From contig JADKFV010000044.1 in assembly GCA_016717325.1 (NCBI GenBank), positions 1 through 45,656 of the forward strand: 45,656 nt of DNA, read 5' to 3'. The translations under genes and the position numbers were made by a program. Numbering within the stretch: the stretch's first letter is position 1; the number at the start of each line of letters is the position of its first letter. Positions 1-8,934 of this stretch are shown here, one piece after another. This stretch comes from Bacteroidota bacterium (GTDB lineage Bacteria; Bacteroidota; Bacteroidia; AKYH767-A; OLB10). The notes under the pieces were generated by a model, which did not search any database, was not told the origin of the DNA, and worked only from the letters and a program-made list of their open reading frames with translations.

Positions 1-1798
1 ACTCAAAATATATCCGTATTCCAATTATTTACATTTAAAAACAAGCCAATATCCAAATCAATTGTTGCACGTATAATACCGTTTGGCGCGCATGTATTGC
101 CTGCAACGCTTGTAGAATTGCAACCAAATATTTGATAGTTGTAATTGCTTTGAACGGTTTCTATGCCGTCACATTCGATAGATACCAGGTCCCATTCGCC
201 TATTTGTGGTACCGGTGCATTAACGGGTGGTATTGCCAAGTCAGACTTTGTAGGATAATGCTTTAGCACTTGATGTAAATTTGAAGCATTATTATTTTGT
301 TCATAATTTATTGGAAAATCATCGGGATAATAACTTGATGAAGATTCACATCCAGTTTGCGTTTTTGTATTTATTTGCCAATGGTTAAAAAACTTTGGTA
401 CATCTAATAATTGCGGATCATTCTCTTCACTACATCGCATTGTTTTGAATTTGAATTTCAACTTTGCTCCAATATTAAAATTAGGCACCGCAGTATTCAA
501 ACTCAGAAGTGTATTAGTAATAATGCTTTTACAAAGTTGAACAGTCGTTGTTTCGGGTATTAAGGGCAAAATTGACCAATTTGTTCCGTCATGGGTATAT
601 GTAATATTGCAAGAAAGTGGATCAATAAGGCTAAGCACATTGGCATTTAGAGGTGTATTTGAATAAAGCGTATTTTCAAAACTTTGCAATTCACAATTGC
701 CATTATTTTCAAATTCATATTCATATTCCAATGCATTAGTTAAATTATTAAAACAACTAAAATCATCTTCATAAGCTAATGTCGTGCTCATATTTGGCGA
801 TATTCTCGTAATTTTTATGTTAGCTTTATCATCTTGAACAAAGTCATATTCAGTTTCAATAACTTTTAAACACGAAGTGCAAAAATCGTTAGAGGTTTGA
901 TATGAACCGCACCACCAACTAAAATTTATTTTTTGCTTAGTGCTGCATGAGGTTAAGCATGTAGTGCCTGGTTTCAATGAGTAAGTCATTTTAAATTTCA
1001 AAATTTCGTTTGCCGAAAAGTGTTTAAAAATTATTGCATTGGAATTAAAGGCAATATATGCACTTGTTCCAAAATCATAATACTCCAATTTTGTTATGTC
1101 CACCTGATTGCAATAATCACCCACCACTTCTAATTGAAAATTTAAATCAGCTTGACTTTGCGTTATATTTTGATATTCAAATTCTATGAATTGGGCTTGA
1201 TTGAAATTATTGGTGGGTGCATAATGAATCACCACAGGGTCGGTGAATGAATTTGGAACTTTATCTATAACTATATTTTCATCTATGGCATCAGTATAAA
1301 AATTTTGGTAGGGGGGCAGAAGGAATGTTCCATTAAGCTTAGTGATGTTATAACTGTTGTTAGCATTATCAGTTATGGTAATTTTAATATCCTTGCTTTG
1401 AATTTGAATTGGTGGAATCTCATTGATGCTACAATCAACAAATAAATCGAAAATAAATTCTGTACAGCTGCCGTTCAAGGTTATAATAATTTCATTATTC
1501 AATGAGAGTAATGTTGTGCCGCAATTTTGCCCTGCTTTAGGCACTATTTTTAGTTGAGATGTGCCCCCCCCCCGCAATTGGATATTGGTGGAACAATGGT
1601 TGCTGTAATGGTTAATGTAGTGGCCGGAAATGGTGTTTGAGTAGGGCTTTCAATGCTATATTCCACAGTACTGCAAGTCGCCAATACTGATGGTGTATTC
1701 AACGCAACATTGATAGTTTGTTGTGCTTGTACAATGTTAGAAATGTATAAGCAAACAAATAAAATAAACCCTTTAATAATAACTGTAATCTTTTCCAT
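1..1798 (-). CDS. Secreted protein, 3'-truncated by window edge, frameshifted at a G10 tract
   Basis: Two reading frames on the minus strand join into one gene. The first (from ATG at 1798) begins MEKITVIIKGFILFVCLYIS, a clear Sec signal peptide ending near VQA-QQ, and runs about 75 residues to NCGGG. The second continues as GGGTSQLKI and remains open to the left window edge for over 500 residues. The frames meet at ten C (10 G on the coding strand) at 1564-1573; 8 or 11 G would fuse them. I recognise no domain. The exported part is rich in Asn, Thr, Ser and paired Cys, as in large Bacteroidota surface proteins, which would end in a T9SS sorting domain, but that end is outside the window. The break may be sequence error or a phase-variable tract. 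Function unknown. Confidence 0.7.
1564..1573. repeat. C10/G10 homopolymer inside a secreted-protein gene
   Basis: Ten consecutive C on the plus strand lie in an otherwise AT-rich gene, exactly where the two reading frames of the secreted protein meet. The tract encodes a run of glycines. Length change by slippage would switch the gene on or off. Confidence 0.9.
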
Positions 1799-2049
1799 AA
1801 TAATATATTTTAAATTTACCCAAAGATATAAAAATTAGAATTGCAAAAGGAAATTGTTTTGATATCATCTAACTTATATCCGGAAATAAATTTACGATGA
1901 TAAAAAAATGGTGTTCAATTTTTTTTAAGAAGATTTAACACAGGGCTGCAAAAAATATTTTTAGCTGAATAATATTTTCGGCACGGTAATAATAAATCAT
2001 TTCACAATAAAATAAATTGCTACACATTTTCTTTTCGCATTGCAAATCT

Positions 2050-2057
2050 TACTTTTG
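2050..2057 (+). promoter_or_regulatory. Possible Bacteroidota -7 element upstream of aconitase
   Basis: TACTTTTG fits the Bacteroidota -7 consensus TAnnTTTG and lies about 65 bp before the aconitase start. No good -33 TTG is found at the usual 17-23 bp spacing, so this is tentative. The rest of the 1799-2121 gap shows nothing else I can name. Confidence 0.4.
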
Positions 2058-2121
2058 CACTCGATTTTAAAAAATGGTATTAACCAATATTGTCATTCAT
2101 CATTAAAAAAAACAAATTACT

Positions 2122-4386
2122 ATGGCATTCGATTTAGAAATGATAAAGCAAGTGTATGCAAACATGCCGGGCAAAATAAACGCAGCACGCACATTGCTCA
2201 ACCGCCCACTCACCCTTACCGAAAAAATATTATATGCCCACCTCAGCGAAGCCTTACCGGCAGCGCCTTTCGAGCGTGGTGCTTCGTATGTAGATTTTAA
2301 TCCCGATCGTGTGGCCATGCAGGATGCTACTGCGCAAATGGCGTTGTTGCAATTTATGCAAGCCGGCCGTAAGCAGGTTGCAGTGCCATCAACCGTGCAT
2401 TGCGACCACTTGATACAAGCCAAAGAAGGAGCAGTAAAAGACCTCGCCACCGCCAACGATAAGAACAAAGAAGTGTATGATTTTCTTGCATCAGTAAGCG
2501 ATAAATATGGCATCGGATTTTGGAAGCCCGGTGCAGGAATTATACATCAGGTAATATTGGAAAACTATGCCTTCCCGGGAGGGTTGATGATTGGCACCGA
2601 CTCACACACGGTAAATGCCGGAGGCCTGGGAATGATTGCCATAGGCGTTGGTGGTGCCGATGCATGCGATGTGATGGCTGGATTGCCATGGGAATTGAAA
2701 ATGCCAAAACTTATAGGAGTGAAGCTGACAGGCCGTTTGAGCGGTTGGGCATCAGCAAAAGATGTAATATTAAAAGTGGCCGGCATACTTACCGTAAAAG
2801 GAGGCACCGATAAAATTCTCGAATATTTTGGCGATGGCGCAAAGGCAATTTCATGTACAGGCAAAGGCACAATATGTAACATGGGTGCCGAAATTGGCGC
2901 TACCACATCCATATTTGGTTACGATAAAAAAATGGGCGACTACCTGCGTGGTACCAGCCGTGCCGATATTGCCGACATGGCCGATGGCATTGCCGCCCAC
3001 CTTTGTGGCGATGATGAGGTATATGCAAATCCCGAAAAATATTTTGACGAAGTAATAGAAATAAACCTTAGCGAACTGGAACCACATGTGAATGGTCCAT
3101 TTACGCCCGATTTAGCTTGGCCACTAAGTAAGTTTGCTGCTGCTGTGCGCGAAGGTGGCTGGCCTCAACAACTGAGTGTGGGTTTAATTGGATCATGTAC
3201 CAATTCATCGTACGAAGATATAAGCCGTGCTGCATCAGTCGCAAAACAAGCTGCCGATAAGGGTTTGGTGGCACGCAGTGAATTTACCATCACTCCCGGT
3301 AGCGAGCAGGTGCGTTATACAGTTGAGCGCGATGGATTCCTCGAAACGTTTACAAAAATTGGCGGTGTGGTGTTGGCAAATGCTTGCGGACCTTGCATTG
3401 GTCAGTGGGCTCGACATGGTGCCGAGAAACAGGAAAAAAATTCCATTATCACTTCCTTCAATCGTAACTTTAGTAAGCGTGCCGATGGCAATCCCAATAC
3501 ACATTCGTTTGTGGCAAGCCCCGAAGTGGTTACGGCATTTGCCATTGCCGGTGATCTGACTTTTAATCCCGCAACCGATTATCTTACAAATGATAAAGGC
3601 GAAAAAATAAAACTCGATGAGCCTGCAGGTATCGAGTTGCCACCAACAGGATTTGCCGTAAAGGATGCCGGATTCCAAGCCCCTGCCGAAGATGGTAGTA
3701 AGGTAGAAATAAAAGTGTCGCCAACGAGCGATCGTTTACAATTGCTTGCACCATTTGCAGCTTGGGAAGGTGTGGATTTAAAGGGCCTGAAATTATTGAT
3801 TAAAGCAAAAGGAAAATGCACTACCGATCATATAAGCATGGCAGGCCCATGGCTTAAGTTTCGCGGTCATCTCGACAACATCAGCAACAACATGCTTATA
3901 GGAGCAGTAAATGCTTTTAACGAAAAAACCGACAATGTAAAAAATCAACTTACGGGCGAATATGGCTCGGTGCCGGCAGTGCAGCGCGCTTATAAAGCAG
4001 CAGGTATTGGCAGCATTGTAGTGGGAGACGAAAACTATGGTGAAGGATCATCGCGTGAGCATGCCGCAATGGAGCCACGTCATCTGGGCGTTCGTGCCAT
4101 TCTTGTAAAATCGTTTGCACGTATCCACGAAACCAATTTGAAAAAACAAGGTATGCTTGCACTTACGTTTGCAAACAAAAGCGATTACGAAAAAATTCAG
4201 GAAAACGATTCAATCGATATAACCGGCCTTACCGAATTTGCACCCGGCAAGCCATTAACTCTTGTATTCAACCATGCCGATGGTACTGCGGATACGGTTA
4301 TAGTTAATCATACTTACAATGCACAACAAATAGAATGGTTTAAAGCCGGAGGCGCACTTAATATTATTCGCAAGCAAGTAGCATAG
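2122..4386 (+). CDS. acn: Aconitate hydratase, mitochondrial type
   Basis: Interconverts citrate and isocitrate through cis-aconitate in the TCA cycle, using a cytoplasmic [4Fe-4S] enzyme. The 754-residue length matches mitochondrial-type aconitases, which Bacteroidota carry, rather than the ~890-residue AcnA/IRP type. The cluster cysteines are visible: C359 in SCTNSS, and C422 and C425 in CGPCIGQW. Other signatures are GTDSHTVNAGGLGM (about residue 158) in the N-terminal aconitase domain and GEGSSREHAAMEPRHLG in the C-terminal swivel domain, which holds substrate-binding Ser and Arg. The ATG start follows an AT-rich leader without Shine-Dalgarno, normal for the phylum. The gene stands alone. 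GC is higher than in the neighbouring surface-protein genes, as expected for a highly expressed core gene. Identification is secure; the short symbol is a convention. Confidence 0.97.
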   Translation: MAFDLEMIKQVYANMPGKINAARTLLNRPLTLTEKILYAHLSEALPAAPFERGASYVDFNPDRVAMQDATAQMALLQFMQAGRKQVAVPSTVHCDHLIQAKEGAVKDLATANDKNKEVYDFLASVSDKYGIGFWKPGAGIIHQVILENYAFPGGLMIGTDSHTVNAGGLGMIAIGVGGADACDVMAGLPWELKMPKLIGVKLTGRLSGWASAKDVILKVAGILTVKGGTDKILEYFGDGAKAISCTGKGTICNMGAEIGATTSIFGYDKKMGDYLRGTSRADIADMADGIAAHLCGDDEVYANPEKYFDEVIEINLSELEPHVNGPFTPDLAWPLSKFAAAVREGGWPQQLSVGLIGSCTNSSYEDISRAASVAKQAADKGLVARSEFTITPGSEQVRYTVERDGFLETFTKIGGVVLANACGPCIGQWARHGAEKQEKNSIITSFNRNFSKRADGNPNTHSFVASPEVVTAFAIAGDLTFNPATDYLTNDKGEKIKLDEPAGIELPPTGFAVKDAGFQAPAEDGSKVEIKVSPTSDRLQLLAPFAAWEGVDLKGLKLLIKAKGKCTTDHISMAGPWLKFRGHLDNISNNMLIGAVNAFNEKTDNVKNQLTGEYGSVPAVQRAYKAAGIGSIVVGDENYGEGSSREHAAMEPRHLGVRAILVKSFARIHETNLKKQGMLALTFANKSDYEKIQENDSIDITGLTEFAPGKPLTLVFNHADGTADTVIVNHTYNAQQIEWFKAGGALNIIRKQVA

Positions 4387-4760
4387 TGTTATAGCTTCTT
4401 TATCAAGCGTTGTTGATTTTCAATATAATATTTGATGTTAAGTGTAGGTTATCATTTTCAGATTATGCCATATTAATCATTAGTGAGCAATTTATACCAT
4501 GGAGGTTCAAGTATTAGTAGCAGGTGGTTTACACTGTTGGAAATACTACATTTATTAATAACTATGTTCCGGAGCGAAAAGACAATTGCTTGCTTCTTTT
4601 CTTGATTAAAATTTTAATCATTTTGCGAAAGATTTCATATTAGCAAAAAAGGTTTCTGCAGATTGAAAATGGATCGAAGTAAAAGTGTTTTCAATAGAAT
4701 GTATAGCTCAATTGCTATGAATAAGATAGCAATGAATTTTGTTTATTTGAATATTAATAA
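4387..4760. other. Intergenic, no recognised feature
   Basis: AT-rich spacer between aconitase and the tandem repeat array. I see no terminator with a T-run, no RNA gene and no convincing reading frame. The short frame at 4663-4854 runs into repeat copy 1 and is not believable as a gene. Confidence 0.6.
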
Positions 4761-5530
4761 ATTCCACTTGGCGTTATCTATGGTGAAATGTACACTTACC
4801 GCCAAGTTGAAATATTTGCAGACATATGCATTTTTGAAAGAAAGCACCCCGTAATACTGATGAACTCACGCAATACAGAATTTTGAATGCAATAAAAATC
4901 AATAATTCCACTTGGCGGTATCTATAGTAAATTGCATACTTACCGCCAGGTTGAAATAGTTGCCTACATGTGCATTTTTAAAATAATGCACCTCGTAATG
5001 CGCATGAAATCAAGCAATTCGGAATTTTGTATACAATAAAAATCAATAATTCTACTTGGCGGTATCCATAGAAAATCGCATACTTACCGCCAGGTTGAAA
5101 TAGTTGCAGACATATGCGTCTTTGAAAAAAAACACCTCGTAATGCCCATGAAATGACGCAATGCGGAATTTAGTATACAATGAAATCAATAATTCCACTT
5201 GGCGTTATCAACAGTAAATTGCATACTTACCGCCAAGTTGAAATATTTGCAGACATATGCATTTTTGAAAGAAAACATCTCGTAATGCCGATGAACTTAC
5301 GCAATACAGAATTTTGTATTCAATAATAATCAATGATTCAACTTGGCGGTATCTATAGTAAATTACATACTTACCGCCAGGTTGAAATAGTTGCAGACAT
5401 ATGCATTTTTTGGAATGAAGCACCTTGTAATACCCATAAAATCATGCAATACAGAATTTTGTATTCAAGAAAAATCAAGAATTCCACTTGGCGGTATCTA
5501 TGGTAAAATGTATATTTACCGCCAACTGGA
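4761..5530. repeat. Tandem array: six copies of a ~144-bp unit with internal palindromes
   Basis: Copies begin with ATTCCACTTGGCGG or a close variant at 4761, 4905, 5049, 5192, 5336 and 5481, giving spacings of 144, 144, 143, 144 and 145 bp. The last copy is partial and ends in the leader of the ATPase gene. Each unit holds an inverted repeat with arms CTTGGCGGTA and TACCGCCAAG about 20 nt apart; copies 1 and 4 share the same variant (CTTGGCGTTA with CCAAG), while copies 2, 3 and 5 share CCAGG. A second small hairpin, AATACA-GAATTT-TGTATT (for example 5303-5320), recurs with substitutions. The unit has no conserved open frame and is not CRISPR-like, because the whole unit is conserved. Confidence 0.92.
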
Positions 5531-5541
5531 ATTTATACAAA

Positions 5542-6945
5542 ATGGAACTAATAGGTAGAGAAGACGAAAAGCAAGCGCTTTTAAAATATTGCAGTTCGTC
5601 AAAATCTGAATTTGTAGCTGTGTATGGCAGGCGCAGGGTTGGCAAGACATTTCTCATAAAGCAATACTTCAATAACGAGTTTACTTTTTATCAAACCGGC
5701 CTGAATAATGCAACATTAAGTGAACAACTCGAAAATTTTGCCAATGCAATTAAAAAGTATTTTAAGGTAAAAAAACTTCCAACCGTTAATAGCTGGTTCG
5801 AAGCTATTCAAGTATTGATTTCATTTTTGGAAAAAAGCACTGCCAAAAAGAAAATTATTTTTTTAGATGAATTGCCCTGGATGGAAACCAAAAATTCCAG
5901 ATTCCTTACTGCAATAGAATACTTTTGGAATAGCTGGGCAAGTGCAAGAAGAGATATTGTACTTATTGTGTGTGGTTCTGCTGCATCTTGGATTACCAAT
6001 AAAATTTTAAATAATAAAGGTGGTTTACACAATAGAGTTACAGGCAGGCTGAAACTTAATCCATTTACACTATTAGAAACCAAACATTTTTTGAATGCAA
6101 AGGGTTGTACGTACAACAATTTTCAATGTGTACAAGCCTATATGGTTTTTGGTGGCATACCTTTTTATCTGGAGCAATTTGACAAAAAGCTAAGTGCAAC
6201 GCAGAATATAAATAAATTATGCTTTGGTGGAAAAGCCTTTTTTAAGAACGAATATGAACAACTGTTTAAATCATTATTTATAAAACACGAACGCCATATA
6301 GCTGTAGTGGAAGCCATGGCAAAAAAGAATAAAGGGTGTTCGCGACAAGAGATTTTAAAGCATATTAAAGTTGCTGATGGTGGTAGCTTGAGCAGAATTT
6401 TACTTGAATTGGAGGAAAGTAATTTTATCAGAAAGTATCCATCTTATCCGAAAAAAAGCAGAGAGTCGGTTTATCAATTGATTGATTTTTATTCGCTCTT
6501 CCATTTAAAATTCTTGAAGCATGCAAGTAGCTTGGACGAAAATTATTGGCTTAAAACCAACAACACTAGTGAGAATCTTGCATGGGCCGGATATGCATTC
6601 GAAATGGTTTGTTTGCACCACGTTCCCGAAATAAAAAAGGCTTTGGGCATTAGTGGAATACAAACCAATACTTTTGCATGGTTCGATAGAAAAGCACAAA
6701 TAGATTTAGTAATTGACAGAAGCGATCAGGTGATAAACCTGATTGAAGTGAAGTACAGTGCCACAGAGTTTTTAATCACAAAAAAGTATGAAGCACAACT
6801 GCGAAACAAAATTGGAACATTCCAGGAGGTAAGCAAATCGAAAAAAGCAACATGGCTGATTATGCTTACAACCTTTGGTTTGAAGGCCTCTCCATACAAC
6901 AGTTTAGCACAAGACACTATTGACATTGAAGCCTTCTTCAAATAA
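5542..6945 (+). CDS. AAA ATPase with C-terminal DUF234/PD-(D/E)XK-like domain
   Basis: A 467-residue protein of the bacterial/archaeal ATPase_2 plus DUF234 family. From the chosen ATG it begins MELIGREDEK; an upstream in-frame start at 5488 would translate the repeat hairpin and is rejected. Walker A is GRRRVGKT (29-36), Walker B is IIFLDE (105-110), and a sensor-like GSAASW follows near 145. A winged-helix-like segment lies around 270-330. Near the C-terminus ID-LVID (D388) followed by LIEVKYS (E402, K404) has the spacing of a PD-(D/E)XK nuclease core, to which DUF234 has been related. Cellular role of the family is not established; no substrate can be inferred. The start codon lies 16 nt after the palindrome of repeat copy 6, so array and gene look like one unit. 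A weak hairpin (ATCGTA, 12 nt, TACGAT, 6967-6990) follows the stop. Confidence 0.85.
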   Translation: MELIGREDEKQALLKYCSSSKSEFVAVYGRRRVGKTFLIKQYFNNEFTFYQTGLNNATLSEQLENFANAIKKYFKVKKLPTVNSWFEAIQVLISFLEKSTAKKKIIFLDELPWMETKNSRFLTAIEYFWNSWASARRDIVLIVCGSAASWITNKILNNKGGLHNRVTGRLKLNPFTLLETKHFLNAKGCTYNNFQCVQAYMVFGGIPFYLEQFDKKLSATQNINKLCFGGKAFFKNEYEQLFKSLFIKHERHIAVVEAMAKKNKGCSRQEILKHIKVADGGSLSRILLELEESNFIRKYPSYPKKSRESVYQLIDFYSLFHLKFLKHASSLDENYWLKTNNTSENLAWAGYAFEMVCLHHVPEIKKALGISGIQTNTFAWFDRKAQIDLVIDRSDQVINLIEVKYSATEFLITKKYEAQLRNKIGTFQEVSKSKKATWLIMLTTFGLKASPYNSLAQDTIDIEAFFK

Positions 6946-7063
6946 TCGAAATTTTAATATCAATTCATCGTAGAGATTTAAATTTACGATTAAAGTTATG
7001 TGTTTGAAGAAAGTTTTACCGGTATAATCATATTTATTTTAGCAAAGTTGATTTTAGGTTATA

Positions 7064-7478
7064 ATGTTAACATCACAAGTTTATTCGAACAAGTCTCTTT
7101 CCAAAAAATTGGGAATCGAATCTGGTTATGTTATTAAGTTGATTAATGCGTCCGAAGGTTTTTTGCAAGTATTGCCCGACTTGCCACACGACATTTTTTT
7201 GCAACGAGAATACCCCGCTAAGGGATTTTATCCACGTGTTTGTTAATGATAAGTAATCGTATTTTACAAATTTGGTAGCAGTAAAAAAGGAAATGAAACA
7301 AAACGGGATGATATGGATTTCGTGGCCCAAGAAATCATCAAAAGTAGAAACAGATATTGACGAAAATGTTATTCGTAATTTTGCTTTGCAAAATGGTTTA
7401 GTTGATATAAAAGTTTGCTCGGTTAATAATACATAGTCGGCACTTAAGTTTGTTATTCCTGCAAAGGATAGAAAGTGA
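7064..7478 (+). pseudogene. DUF3052 family protein, inactivated
   Basis: The first frame (MLTSQVYSNKSLSKKLGIES, then GYVIKLINA and LPDLPHDIF) matches the start of DUF3052 proteins. A T7 run at 7194-7200 shifts the frame; with six T the frame continues as CNENTPLRDFIHVFVNDK. Then follow an in-frame TAA (7254-7256), a conserved stretch with KQNGMIWISWPKKSSKVETD and LVDIKVCSVNNT, an in-frame TAG (7434-7436) exactly where the family has Trp before S-x-LKFV, and a natural stop at 7476-7478. One indel plus two nonsense changes indicate real decay rather than one sequencing error. Family function is unknown. It lies just behind the repeat-associated ATPase. Confidence 0.8.
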
Positions 7479-7637
7479 TATTAATTCTTCAATTACTTCT
7501 AAGATAAATTCAAAATAGCATCATCGTTGAAAAATTTGTTATTCATTTTGTTGAACATGATTTAAGGCAAACGAAAAATTATTGAGCCAGTAATTAAACT
7601 CATTACCAAAAAACAAAATCAACCTAATAATCAATAA

Positions 7638-8096
7638 CTAAATCCTAACTCCACTTGCCAGAAACTGTTGCACATCGCCCCCGTTGCGCAGTATATCGCG
7701 CACTATGTTCGATGCAATGGCATCATACTCGGGAGCTGTAAGCATAAATACAGTTTCTATTTCGGGTGCAATTTTACGGTTCATTTGTGCTATGGCGCTT
7801 TCATACTCGAAATCGGTAAACGAACGCAGGCCACGCACAATGTAATTTGCATTTTGGGCACGACAAAAATTTACGGTCAATCCATCGTAAGCAATTGCTG
7901 TAATGTTGGGTTCATTGATAAACGAATCTTTTATCCATTGCAAACGTTTATCAATATCGAACATCGATTGCTTACTGGAATTTTTTCCTATGCCAACAAT
8001 CAATTTATCGAACAATGTTGCCGAACGTCTTATTATAAATTCATGACCAATGGTTATGGGGTCGAATGAACCGGGGAAAATTGCAATGCGACTCAT
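7638..8096 (-). CDS. coaD: Phosphopantetheine adenylyltransferase (CoaD)
   Basis: Transfers AMP from ATP to 4'-phosphopantetheine, giving dephospho-CoA, the penultimate step of coenzyme A synthesis in the cytoplasm. The 152-residue length is typical. The nucleotidyltransferase signature FPGSFDPITIGH occupies residues 7-18, with the TxGH motif at 15-18. Further family segments are YIVRGLRSFTDFEYE and ETVFMLTAPEYDAIASNIVR, containing the conserved RGLR loop and Ser in the final helix. I place the start at the second of two adjacent Met codons (MSRIAIF), as in homologues. It sits 27 bp behind the DUF4290 gene on the same strand and is probably cotranscribed with it. Confidence 0.96.
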   Translation of the reverse strand: MSRIAIFPGSFDPITIGHEFIIRRSATLFDKLIVGIGKNSSKQSMFDIDKRLQWIKDSFINEPNITAIAYDGLTVNFCRAQNANYIVRGLRSFTDFEYESAIAQMNRKIAPEIETVFMLTAPEYDAIASNIVRDILRNGGDVQQFLASGVRI

Positions 8097-8123
8097 CAAA
8101 AAATTAATTTGTGAAAAGCTATA

Positions 8124-8774
8124 TTAATATTTTTTTCGTTGTGCACCCGCAGGTGGTTTTTGTGCGCCTCGTGCAGGTGGGCGTATCTGGCGCTTTTGTG
8201 CTTTTATTGGTGCACCATTTCCTTGTTGGTGCTCACGTATTTCTGCAAGCTTAAATCCGTCACTCAGACGCAAATCTCCTTTCGATAATTCGCGGAGTTG
8301 ATCAATAATTAATTGATCGTCAAGCGATTCTTTGTTCCATGTAACATACAGCAGCTTCATAAAATTTGCAAGATCAACTATCAGTTTTTGCTTCGATGGT
8401 CCATCGGCAATTAAGCGAATTTCTGCAATCATTTTTTCTACTGTTTTGCCATAATGTGCATAGCGAATTTTATAGGTCGGGTAACTTAATTTTTTTGGCT
8501 TTACCTGATAAGTCATTACCGATGGAATAGGAAATGGCGAATCGACATCCAATTTAAAATTAGAGATAATGAAAAGGTGATCCCAAAGTTTGTGTTTAAA
8601 ATCCACCACATCGCGCAAGTGTGGAAGCATTGTACCCATCACATTCACAATTGATTGTGCATGTAAATTGCGCATTTCACGGTCTTCTATCAAACACGTT
8701 TGTTCTATCATTCGTTGAATATGTCGGCCATATTCGGGAATTACTAATTTATTTCTTGTTGTGTTGTATTCCAT
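8124..8774 (-). CDS. DUF4290 domain protein
   Basis: A 216-residue cytoplasmic protein, beginning MEYNTTRNKLVIPEYGRHIQ, which is the characteristic opening of the Bacteroidota-specific DUF4290 family; an upstream ATG (8798) would add eight unlikely residues. The body is mostly helical, with conserved-looking segments REMRNLHAQSIVNVMG and LWDHLFIISNFKLDVDSPFP. The last ~45 residues are a basic, proline- and glutamine-rich tail (KRQIRPPARGAQKPP) that may bind nucleic acid or be disordered; that is inference. Function unknown. CAAATGTA at 8796-8803 (TACATTTG on the coding strand) fits a -7 promoter element. coaD follows directly. Confidence 0.85.
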   Translation of the reverse strand: MEYNTTRNKLVIPEYGRHIQRMIEQTCLIEDREMRNLHAQSIVNVMGTMLPHLRDVVDFKHKLWDHLFIISNFKLDVDSPFPIPSVMTYQVKPKKLSYPTYKIRYAHYGKTVEKMIAEIRLIADGPSKQKLIVDLANFMKLLYVTWNKESLDDQLIIDQLRELSKGDLRLSDGFKLAEIREHQQGNGAPIKAQKRQIRPPARGAQKPPAGAQRKKY

Positions 8775-8934
8775 TTTAAAAATTTGAATATGCGGCAAAT
8801 GTAAACTTTTTGTTCATACTGCGTTATTGTATCATGGGTATGTAAACGTGATATTGGTCAAAATGTTGAGTAAATTATTTTTTTTGTCTTTTTATTAATG
8901 TTCGAAAAACTACTTTCGCGCAAAAAATATAGCG

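Noticed and set aside
2103..2513. Long minus-strand open frames over aconitase, Mrp and other genes
   Set aside because: They are shadows of strong coding frames; no start context, no recognisable motifs.
4663..5423. Short open frames (4663-4854 plus; 5208-5423 minus) inside the tandem repeats
   Set aside because: They exist only because the repeat unit lacks stops in one frame; they are not conserved between copies.
4761..5530. CRISPR array
   Set aside because: The whole ~144-bp unit is conserved; there are no unique spacers, the unit is too long, and no cas genes are near.
6967..6990. Right-hand repeat end of the first ATPase element
   Set aside because: The ATCGTA/TACGAT hairpin after the stop has different arms from the upstream array and only 6 bp; no copy of the CTTGGCGGTA unit occurs downstream.
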